Source: Thermoplasmatota archaeon (GTDB lineage: Archaea; Thermoplasmatota; E2; DHVEG-1). From it: a DNA stretch of 16,359 bases. Positions 7,259-15,000 of the stretch are shown here, piece by piece; the stretch's first letter is position 1; every line of letters starts with the position of its first letter. Location: contig JAUWIE010000082.1 in NCBI GenBank assembly GCA_030605515.1, positions 1-16,359 on the forward strand. Reading direction: 5' to 3'. The position numbers and the translations under genes are program-made. The notes under the pieces were generated by a model. It was not told where the DNA came from. It worked only from the letters and a program-made list of their open reading frames with translations, and searched no databases.

Positions 7259-7957
7259 TTACCAGACACGATCAATATCCAAATCACTATCACTTTTCTT
7301 GTTTTTTCCTCTCTTCTTTTTCCCATTAAGTTTATCAAGTAGTCCTCGGAACTCATCAGTACGGTATTCAATACGTCGTTCACAGCTTGCAATGGCTAGT
7401 TCTCCCCTTGTCCTTTCTATCAGGCCTCTTGCCATGTCTTGTTTTCTCTTTATTGGTACCAATGCAGAGGGGTAATCAAATCGAATGACGGCATCATAGA
7501 TTTTCTCCATTATATCAAGACATTCATTTGCTTTTAAATCCTCTCCTTTCCTTATAAAATCCAATGTATTTCTCCTAAGCTCTCCTACAACATCACACAG
7601 TCCCATTAAATATGAACTATATGTAGTTTGTATTTTATCTGGATCAGGTAACTGTTTACCTTTCATAATATTAGATAAACATAAAGCCTCCACATATTCC
7701 TGTGCAGCGTTTTCAACAAAACCCGCGTGATATAGATCAGGGTATCCTTTTGTTAAATCCTGTAAATCTGCTAATTTTACTGAAGATTTCTTTATATGTT
7801 TCTCTGCATCCTCCATTAAATCTTGATGTAAGCATTGAATGGCTTTTCGGCATCCAATTATAATTTCTCGAGATGACCTAAGTGCCTGTTCACGGGTTTT
7901 ATCTTTATCATCAATGTTTTTTTCTATTTTATCAACAATCTTATCTAAATTTTTCAT
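7259..7957 (-). CDS. Translin/TRAX-family RNA-binding protein or nuclease
   Basis: A 232-residue all-helical protein of the translin family, cytoplasmic and expected to form multimers that bind single-stranded RNA or DNA. The family core is clear: HAGFVENAAQEYVEALCLSN, then YLMGLCDVVGELRRNTLDFI, then a late helix containing YDAVIRFDYPSALVPIKRKQD. Acidic residues E87 and E90 (QEYVEA) and D122 (LCDVVGEL) appear to match the three acids that form the RNase site in TRAX and in archaeal C3PO, so it may be an active endoribonuclease. The C-terminus is a lysine-rich tail (GKKKRGKNKKSDSD). The frame reaches a GTG at 7975, but that GTG belongs to GAGGTG. The ATG at 7957 is preferred even though its spacing from that site (about 14 bases) is long. 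It lies 40 bases downstream of the dehydrogenase gene, probably in one transcript. Confidence 0.85.
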   Translation of the reverse strand: MKNLDKIVDKIEKNIDDKDKTREQALRSSREIIIGCRKAIQCLHQDLMEDAEKHIKKSSVKLADLQDLTKGYPDLYHAGFVENAAQEYVEALCLSNIMKGKQLPDPDKIQTTYSSYLMGLCDVVGELRRNTLDFIRKGEDLKANECLDIMEKIYDAVIRFDYPSALVPIKRKQDMARGLIERTRGELAIASCERRIEYRTDEFRGLLDKLNGKKKRGKNKKSDSDLDIDRVW

Positions 7958-7997
7958 AGCAGATATAAAAACCACCTCAAGTAGTTATACTTTTCCT

Positions 7998-8951
7998 TTA
8001 CGAAAAAAATTTCTTGTTAACCCAAAAATCAGGTGTTTCGCCATTTAAAACTTTAATCATTTGCTCTGCACAAATTGTACCCGCTCTTATCTGTGCTTCG
8101 TTGGTACTAGCACCAATATGCGGCGACATAACAACATTATCAAGTTTGGAGAACAGATTATTCTTTGGCGGTTCCTCTTCAAATACATCAATAGCAGCAC
8201 CAGCAATACGTTGCTCCTTCAATACTTTATACAGGGCTTCTTCTTCAACAACACCACCACGAGCACAATTAATTAAGAAAGCAGTAGGTTTCATCAGAGA
8301 CAATGTTTTTTCGTTAATAATGTAATGCGAATCTTTTGTATTTGGAATATGAAGTGAAACAAAATCAGATTTTTTAAGAAGCTCATCTAAACCCAACCGA
8401 ACAGCTCCCATTTTTTTTGCTTTTTCATCTGTGCAATGAGGCGAATATACAAATATATTCATCCCAAATCCCTGAGCGATTTTTGAGACATGTTGGGATA
8501 TATGGCCTGAACCAATAAGACCAAGATTTTTACCTTGCAGCTCAGATCCTTTAAGTTGTTTTTTAATCCAATCTTCATTTTTCATAGATGCATCTGCTCT
8601 TGGAATAAATCGAGCTAATGCAAGCATATGAGCAATAGCAAGTTCAGCAACACTCCCCGTGGATCCTGTTGGAGAATTAACAACCTTTATTCCTTTATTA
8701 GCAGCTGTTTCAATATCAATATTATCAACACCAACACCTGCACGGCCTATCACTTTTAGATTTCCATTAGCACCTGCATTTACCACTTCAGTGATGGCTT
8801 TAGTTCTACTACGCACCATAAGGGCATCAAAATTAGGTATCTCTTTTAGAAGTATATCTGCATCCATTTCATCATAAGTAACCTCATGACCTTTGTCCTT
8901 AAACAATTGAATTGCTTCATCTGCCATTTTATCAGTAATGAGTATTTTCAT
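7998..8951 (-). CDS. serA: D-3-phosphoglycerate dehydrogenase, short form (D-2-hydroxyacid dehydrogenase family)
   Basis: A 317-residue NAD-dependent dehydrogenase. It most likely oxidises 3-phosphoglycerate to 3-phosphohydroxypyruvate, the first step of serine synthesis. The catalytic triad is present: R231 (CARGG), E260 (FEEEPP) and H278 (SPHIGAST). The motifs GRAGVGVDNID and VVNSPTGSTGSVAE are those of phosphoglycerate dehydrogenases. It lacks the C-terminal ACT or intervening domain of long SerA, so serine feedback through ACT is not expected. Oddly, the Rossmann GxGxxG motif reads GSGHIS (residues 147-152), with Ser for the last Gly. The ATG at 8951 follows GAGGCG by eight bases, so the extension to a TTG at 8972 is not used. 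It starts 44 bases after the enolase stop. The substrate could also be another D-2-hydroxyacid. Confidence 0.85.
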   Translation of the reverse strand: MKILITDKMADEAIQLFKDKGHEVTYDEMDADILLKEIPNFDALMVRSRTKAITEVVNAGANGNLKVIGRAGVGVDNIDIETAANKGIKVVNSPTGSTGSVAELAIAHMLALARFIPRADASMKNEDWIKKQLKGSELQGKNLGLIGSGHISQHVSKIAQGFGMNIFVYSPHCTDEKAKKMGAVRLGLDELLKKSDFVSLHIPNTKDSHYIINEKTLSLMKPTAFLINCARGGVVEEEALYKVLKEQRIAGAAIDVFEEEPPKNNLFSKLDNVVMSPHIGASTNEAQIRAGTICAEQMIKVLNGETPDFWVNKKFFS

Positions 8952-8995
8952 AAATAACGCCTCGAAGCCCAATATAAATAACTATCTAAAAACGT

Positions 8996-10300
8996 TTACG
9001 CTAGATTTAATGGAGAAGTTGTCTTATTTCTAAAATTTCTACCGGGATAAACCGCTTTTCCGCTAAGTTTTTCCTCGATTCGTATTAATTGGTTATATTT
9101 AGCAGTTCTATCACTTCTTGCAGGGGCTCCTGTTTTTATCTGACCTGAGTTTGTTCCAACCACGAGATCCGCAATAAAATCATCTTCAGTTTCACCGCTT
9201 CTATGGCTAACAACAGCAGTCCATTTTTCATTATGAGCCATTTTTATAGCATTTAACGTTTCTGTAACTGTTCCGATTTGATTAAGTTTAATAAGTACTG
9301 AATTCGCAGCTTTAAGTTCAATACCTTTTTGTATTCTCCTTGTGTTTGTTACAAATAGGTCATCACCTACAATTTGTAAATTGCTACCAAGTTTTTTCAC
9401 CATTTCAACCCATGAATCCCAGTCGTCCTCAGCAAGCCCATCCTCAATACTTGCGATCGGATAGGTTTTACATAAATCAACATAAAAATCAACCATCTCT
9501 CCACCAGAAAAGGATTTATCCCCTATCTTATAAATACCATCATAGAAAAACTCACTTGATGCTGGATCCAAAGCAATATTCATCATGCCATTATACCCAG
9601 CGTTATCAACTGCGTCAAGCATCATCTGTAACCGCTCATTGACATCGGTTATTTGAGCAGGTGCAAAACCACCTTCATCACCAATTAAAGTTCCACCAGC
9701 GCCATACGTTCCCTTAAGAAGTTTAGCGAGATGGTGATACGTTTCAGATATCATTCTAATACCATCTTTAAAACACTTCGCGCCTGTAGGCATCAACATA
9801 TGTTCCTGTATAGAATTCTCCTGACCAGCATGCTTTCCCCCATTGATAACATTACACATTGGAACAGGTAATTTACACGGTGAAACACCAAACAACTCTC
9901 CAATATATTCATAAAGTTGTAGATTTTTCGCAGCAGCACCTGCTTTACAAATCGCAAGGGATACAGACAATATTGCGTTTGCACCAAGATTATCTTTATT
10001 CTCTGTACCATCTAAATCAAGCATCAATTCATCAATTTCCTTTTGCAGAGTACAATCCATCCCAACAGCTCTTGGCACAATTATTGAATTTACATTTTCA
10101 ACTGCTTTTAATGTCCCCTTTCCTAAGAATCTATTTTCATCTTTATCTCTAAGTTCTAATGCTTCATGTTGTCCAGCGCTTGCTCCACTTGGAACCATGG
10201 CTCTGAATATACCATTATCAATTTCAACATCGCACTCAACAGTTGGATTCCCTCGAGAATCAAGGACTTCACGTGCTCTAATCATTTTAATCTTAGACAT
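8996..10300 (-). CDS. eno: Enolase
   Basis: A 434-residue phosphopyruvate hydratase that interconverts 2-phosphoglycerate and phosphoenolpyruvate in glycolysis and gluconeogenesis. The N-terminal motif REVLDSRGNPTVE and loop SGASAGQHEA are intact. Catalytic E209 lies in GDEGGFAP and K338 in LIKLNQIGT. The magnesium ligands fall in ALDPASSEF, SIEDGL and VGDDLF, and the signature SHRSGETEDDFIADL is complete. The length is normal. A strong GGAGGAG lies just before the ATG at 10300; the longer frame from an ATG at 10324 would run through that site and is rejected. It appears to lead a minus-strand cluster with serA and translin. Enolase and phosphoglycerate dehydrogenase act on neighbouring three-carbon intermediates, which fits co-expression. 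Confidence 0.97.
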   Translation of the reverse strand: MSKIKMIRAREVLDSRGNPTVECDVEIDNGIFRAMVPSGASAGQHEALELRDKDENRFLGKGTLKAVENVNSIIVPRAVGMDCTLQKEIDELMLDLDGTENKDNLGANAILSVSLAICKAGAAAKNLQLYEYIGELFGVSPCKLPVPMCNVINGGKHAGQENSIQEHMLMPTGAKCFKDGIRMISETYHHLAKLLKGTYGAGGTLIGDEGGFAPAQITDVNERLQMMLDAVDNAGYNGMMNIALDPASSEFFYDGIYKIGDKSFSGGEMVDFYVDLCKTYPIASIEDGLAEDDWDSWVEMVKKLGSNLQIVGDDLFVTNTRRIQKGIELKAANSVLIKLNQIGTVTETLNAIKMAHNEKWTAVVSHRSGETEDDFIADLVVGTNSGQIKTGAPARSDRTAKYNQLIRIEEKLSGKAVYPGRNFRNKTTSPLNLA

Positions 10301-10342
10301 TTTTAATTTCTCCTCCTCTAACATTTATGGTATCAATCTCCA

Positions 10343-10360
10343 CCATAAAACTTTTTATGG
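10343..10360 (-). promoter_or_regulatory. Enolase promoter: TATA box inside an 18-bp inverted repeat
   Basis: CCATAAAA, two bases, then TTTTATGG form a perfect 8-bp inverted repeat. The minus-strand TATA-like sequence CATAAAAAG lies within it, about 50 bases before the ATG at 10300, predicting a leader of about 26 nt that contains GGAGGAG. A factor binding the dyad would block TBP. The symmetry might also reflect a bidirectional TATA box. Confidence 0.5.
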
Positions 10361-10397
10361 CATAATTCAACAATTTAACATGGTCCCTATTATCATG

Positions 10398-10538
10398 AAC
10401 GAAATATTTAAATACTCACAAATTAAATTATTTCTCAAATTAAATAAAAATCACAAAAACTGGTGATATTTGTGATCGATGTCACATAGGTTATTAATGT
10501 GACAAAAATGTAAATATAAATAAAAAGGTGATAAATCA
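10398..10538 (+). promoter_or_regulatory. Leader/promoter element copy A: tandem TCACA/TGTGA hairpins
   Basis: The distal TATA box candidate is TTTAAATACTC near 10407. Half-sites follow: TCACA at 10451, TGTGA at 10471, TCACA at 10482 and TGTGA at 10498. Stem 1 is 10450-10457 with 10469-10476 (8 pairs); stem 2 is 10481-10487 with 10497-10503 (7 pairs). The ribosome-binding site is AAGGTGAT, and the ATG is 36 bases after the last half-site. If the distal TATA is used, both hairpins lie in a leader of about 100 nt. If a proximal AT-rich box (about 10512-10521) is used, they are upstream operators. The sequence aligns gap-free with 11891-12031. The rest of the enolase-side gap (10325-10397) shows only the enolase promoter. 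Confidence 0.65.
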
Positions 10539-11801
10539 ATGAAAAAAACATCTTGGAGAATAAAAATATTAAACAAAGCTGGAGTAATTTCGATCATTAC
10601 TATTATGGTTTTATCAACAATGGCTGTAATGGCAAATACACAAGAAGATGAACATATAATAACATTTACACACTCAAGAATATATGATGTATTTAATGAT
10701 GATTATCCACGTCCATTAGGAGAGGAAACTATTCGTTTTGACGATGGAACAACATATACTGCTATTGGACTAACCAATGATGGTACCTTTGAAGCAGCAA
10801 TTAGAATTACACCTGATGAGCTAGCCTCATATGAAGGATTTGAACTTATTGCGGTTCAATTTTTTCACGCAGTAAATGATAGCATCGGACTTGAACATTC
10901 AGGTAATGTAAAAATATATGATGCAGGGACTGCATCAAGCCCAGGTTCAATCATAGTAGAGGAACCATACACTGTTAATGGTGAAGATTGGATGAGAATA
11001 GATATTACTGCCCCAATTTCATTAGATATCAACAAAGACCTATGGATATCAATCGAAATAACGCATGTAGCGGGAGAATACCCTATTGGTGCAGATCCCG
11101 GCCCTGCAGTTCCAACAAAAGGTGATTGGGTAAAAACGGGTGGTACATGGGAAGAACTAACAGATTATAATCTCAACCATAATTGGAATATTGTGGCTAT
11201 AGTTAATGGAACTCAGCCGCTTAAAGCAAATGCAAATGGTCCTTACTCTGGAATGGTTGCTGAAGATATTCAATTCACGGGAAGTGCTAGTGGTGGAACA
11301 CCTCCTTATGCCTCATGGAAGTGGGAGTTTGGTGATAGTGCTGAATCAACTGAACAAAACCCAAAACACAAATATTCTGCAGATGGTACATACACAGTTA
11401 ATCTAACTGTTACTGATAGTGACAATAATGAAAATAAAGTCTCTACAACTGCAACAGTTGAGAATCCACCACCTGAAGAAGCTGAAATCAAAATCAATAA
11501 TGTTGCTGGCGGACTCGGGAAGATAAGTTTTGATATCGAAAACACCGGTGATGTTGATGCAGAAGATATAAATTGGAGCATCTCAGTCAAAGGAGGAATT
11601 CTAGGCAGAATAAACATTACCTCTGAAGACGATATTGATGAGATCGAAGCAGAGGATTCTGAAACTGTTTCCACCGATGGATTTATAATGGGGTTCGGAA
11701 AAGTTGAAATAAAAATTATTGTGGAATCCGGAAATGCAGATAAGGAAAAGAAGACTTTAGATGGATTTGTCTTCGGAATGTTTGTAACGGGTATTAAATA
11801 A
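10539..11801 (+). CDS. Secreted PKD-domain protein with C-terminal GFG-type module
   Basis: A 420-residue exported protein. The signal peptide is the basic start plus VISIITIMVLSTMAVMA. Residues about 40-225 form a beta-rich domain (AAIRITPDELASYEGFELIA, then NVKIYDAG, then KDLWISIEITH, then NWNIVAIV). This domain type accompanies adhesins and C25 proteases in other organisms. A PKD domain covers about 228-310 with the signature WKWEFGDS and HKYSADGTYTVNLTVTD. Residues about 313-420 are a module (DINWSISVKGGILGRI, FIMGFGKVEIKI, DGFVFGMFV) that resembles the C-terminus of the downstream C25 protease. No transmembrane anchor is seen. The start is fixed by AAGGTGAT seven bases upstream. Its leader is a paralogue of the protease's leader, so both are probably controlled together. 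The function is likely adhesion or a protease partner; no enzyme motif is visible. Confidence 0.85.
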   Translation: MKKTSWRIKILNKAGVISIITIMVLSTMAVMANTQEDEHIITFTHSRIYDVFNDDYPRPLGEETIRFDDGTTYTAIGLTNDGTFEAAIRITPDELASYEGFELIAVQFFHAVNDSIGLEHSGNVKIYDAGTASSPGSIIVEEPYTVNGEDWMRIDITAPISLDINKDLWISIEITHVAGEYPIGADPGPAVPTKGDWVKTGGTWEELTDYNLNHNWNIVAIVNGTQPLKANANGPYSGMVAEDIQFTGSASGGTPPYASWKWEFGDSAESTEQNPKHKYSADGTYTVNLTVTDSDNNENKVSTTATVENPPPEEAEIKINNVAGGLGKISFDIENTGDVDAEDINWSISVKGGILGRINITSEDDIDEIEAEDSETVSTDGFIMGFGKVEIKIIVESGNADKEKKTLDGFVFGMFVTGIK

Positions 11802-11829
11802 AAATACCCCTCTTTTCTCTTCTTTTGAT
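11789..11829 (+). terminator. Hairpin terminator overlapping the stop of the PKD-protein gene
   Basis: GGGTATT (11789-11795) pairs with AATACCC (11803-11809) around a 7-nt loop that contains the stop codon. A pyrimidine-rich tract with several T runs follows. It should separate this transcript from the C25 protease gene, which has its own promoter and leader. Confidence 0.6.
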
Positions 11830-11890
11830 ATTTTAATATATTGCCTTAATTTATTTTCACGACAGATTAACAGTAATATTTAATTTTTAA

Positions 11891-12031
11891 AACGCAACCT
11901 TTATATATTCTTAAATTAAATTATTTTATAAATATTATAAAAATTACAAAAACTAGTATTTTTTGTGATTAAGGTCACATAGATTATATATGTGATAAAA
12001 TATAAAAATAAGAATAAAAGGAGAATTGACA
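11891..12031 (+). promoter_or_regulatory. Leader/promoter element copy B: tandem TCACA/TGTGA hairpins
   Basis: The distal TATA box is CTTTATATATTC near 11900. Half-sites are TTACA at 11944, TGTGA at 11964, TCACA at 11975 and TGTGA at 11991, at the same spacings as copy A and again 36 bases before the ATG. Stem 1 is 11943-11952 with 11960-11969 (10 pairs, one U-G); stem 2 is 11974-11981 with 11989-11996 (8 pairs, one G-U). The ribosome-binding site is AAGGAGAA. Both changes relative to copy A inside the conserved pairs preserve pairing on the plus strand. Confidence 0.65.
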
Positions 12032-15000
12032 ATGAAAAAGATTAATAGAAACAAAAAACTTAGCAAGAGAGAAATCACAAAAACTTTCTCAATAATGCTG
12101 ATGATATCACTTTTATTAACCACAATTTCTGGAAGTGTGATAGGGAAAGAAAATTCACCAGATACAAATGATGGGAATACCAAAATTATCATTGAAACAT
12201 TTAGTTTCTCCGATCCAGAAATATCTAAAAGTTCTTTTACTTCAGATAAAATGAACGAAAATTTTATACAGCTAGATATGAAAGGTACAAATTCATATAT
12301 ATCTAAAGCAGGTGAACCAAAATTACCAAAATATAGGGCTACTCTTGAAATTCCCTTTGGTGCAACTGTAAATAATTTAGAGATCTCGCATTCTTCTGAT
12401 GAGATAATGACGCTCCCGGCAAAAATTGAGCCAGCTCCAACACCACAACCTTTAAACTATGAAGCTGAGACAGCAATAGCAACCGGATTAATGAGACTTG
12501 CAGGAAACATCCTATCAAAATTCCCACAGAAACAAAATATCAAGGATGTGCCATCTGAAAATTCTCTTATTAATGAAGAAACATATAAGAATAATAAATT
12601 CTCTCCAGAAAATCACTTTGATTACAATATTCGTGTCGGTCTCAATAATAAAGGAGAACATGCTACTTTTGTAATAACTAATCTAAAACCGGTAAGGTAC
12701 TCACCCGAAAAAGATACTATCAAATATGTAAAAGAAATTGAGGTGAAATTATCCTATAATGAACCTATAGGATCTACATCGACTCTTTCAGATGAAGATG
12801 ATGTTGATCTATTAATCTTGACAGCAAAAAAATATCAGTCAAATCTCAAAAATCTAGTAGAACACAAAACGGAAATGGGTCTTGAAACTAGACTTTTTAC
12901 TTTAAATGAGATATATAGTGACGATGAATTTGATGTAAGTGATGGCAGAGATAACCAGGAGAAAATAAAACTGTTTATTAAGGAAGCAGTTAAAGAATGG
13001 AATGTTACGTATGTACTGCTAGTCGGAGGTTATCGAACATTTTTTGGTCTAAATAGACCAGATATGCAGTTTCCAGTTAGATATGCAAACGTTGATGATG
13101 ACGCTGAGGACGGATATGTAAGCGATCTTTATTATTCGGATATTTATCGTTACGATGGCGAAAGTGGTTTTGCATTTGAAACATGGGATTCCAATTGTAA
13201 TGATAAATTTTCAGAATGGAACTGGTATGGCATGGATGAAATGGATTTATTGCCTGATGTATATGTTGGGCGACTGGCATGTAGAAATAACAGAGAAGTA
13301 AAAACGATTGTAAATAAAATTATTAACTATGAGACAGGGACTTATGGTGAAGATTGGTTCGAAAAAATGATCGTGATCACCGGTGATGGTTTTCAGGATC
13401 AGCCTGATCTTGGGCATTCCTGGGATATTAGTGATCTTCCTGATGGGGAATACACAATTCATGCACAGAGTGCACTTTTGTCTGATTCTTCGGTAAAAGG
13501 CCCGATTGATGTAACTAACATTACTATCGATCGCACAAAAAAATCTAATATTACTTTTAGTGAGGAAGACCATCTGAAAATTGAATCTATTGATGAGGAT
13601 CAGGAATCTTTATATCCAGCAAAACCAGTTGCTGAGATTACCTCACCATCTGAAGGCAATACTCTTGGAAATACTAATGTATATTATATTCCAACTGAGG
13701 CATATATTGGAGATCGCTGGGCACGTGTAGAATATTATGCATCGGGAGAAATGATCATTAGAGGAAAATCATATGATCCGCAACCACAGACCGAAGGGGA
13801 CAATGGTTCTCATACAAGGATGCATGTTTGGATTACTAATACAAATGATGAAATTGTATATGAATATGACATAGGTTCAGATTTATGGTATGAAGGAGAA
13901 ATGGAAACTCTTAAGGCTATGAATTATATGCCTGATGATTTTGAATATGATATTCTTTGGCCATCAAATGGTAAGATTACAGGTCAGGAAGATGTCATAG
14001 ATGCTATTAGTAAAGGTAGTGGATTTATTTATTTTGGTGGGCATGGTAATCCTATGACTTGGGCAAATCATTATCCTGGAATTCCAGGAGGTCGACGTAA
14101 TGGTGATTTTGAAGGATTATCAACATTCCAAATGAATTATCCATTTTTCCCAATGAATAAACTTAGAAATAGAGATAAACTTCCGGTACTCCTAGTTGGA
14201 GGATGCCATAATAGTATGTTTGATACTTCACTTATGAAGCTATTTTACAACCCTACTGAAGTGCTTCACAGTGTAAAACATGGGTCTTATGCTTTCGAAT
14301 GTTGGAGTTGGTGGCTTATAAGAGTCCCACATGGTGGCGCTATTGCAACGATTGGTTGTTCAGGTTTAGGTTATGGTCTACTAGGAGAACATTGTGTAAA
14401 AGGTCTTGGTGGATGGATTAATCCCGAGTTCTTTAGACAATACGCTGAAGAAGGCTTTGATATTCTCGGTGAAACCTTTTGCCAGACATTAGGAGAATAT
14501 GTTCAAACCTTTAGTATGAATGACAAAACGAATGTTAAAACAGTTCAAGAATGGATATTACTTGGTGATCCAAGCCTTAAGATCGGGGGATATGACACAG
14601 ATACATTAGCAGATAACAAAGATAAGGATAGCAATGATGTATTATCTGATCAAGATAGCATCCAGGAAGAAAACCGAGTAATATATACAAATCCAACGCC
14701 CTCGGTCATGATCAAAACCGCAGATGTACCCATTCAACCTGTTATTACAAATAACCTTGATTTTCAACTTGATACTTCATCAGAGGATTGGCAGCTTACA
14801 AATAATCCACTTAGCGACACTAGCCCATCAATGGTATCTAGTGGTAGCAAGTTTTTAGTTGGATATGTCGAAGAGGTACCATTCCATGATTCTACAACAA
14901 CTGATGCAGCCCTGGCATTCTCAAATGGCGGCGTAGGATGGACAAGGCTATTGCCCGCATGGGCTGGAGAACAGAAATATGTATCAGTCGATTCAATGGG

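Noticed and set aside
8061..9642. Plus-strand open frames antisense to serA and enolase
   Set aside because: They mirror well-supported conserved genes and have low-complexity, unlikely compositions and no ribosome-binding sites.
10471..10486. TGTGA-N6-TCACA looks like a CRP/FNR consensus site
   Set aside because: CRP itself is bacterial, and the surrounding half-sites and pairing pattern suggest a larger element. It is kept only as the DNA-operator alternative for the leader.
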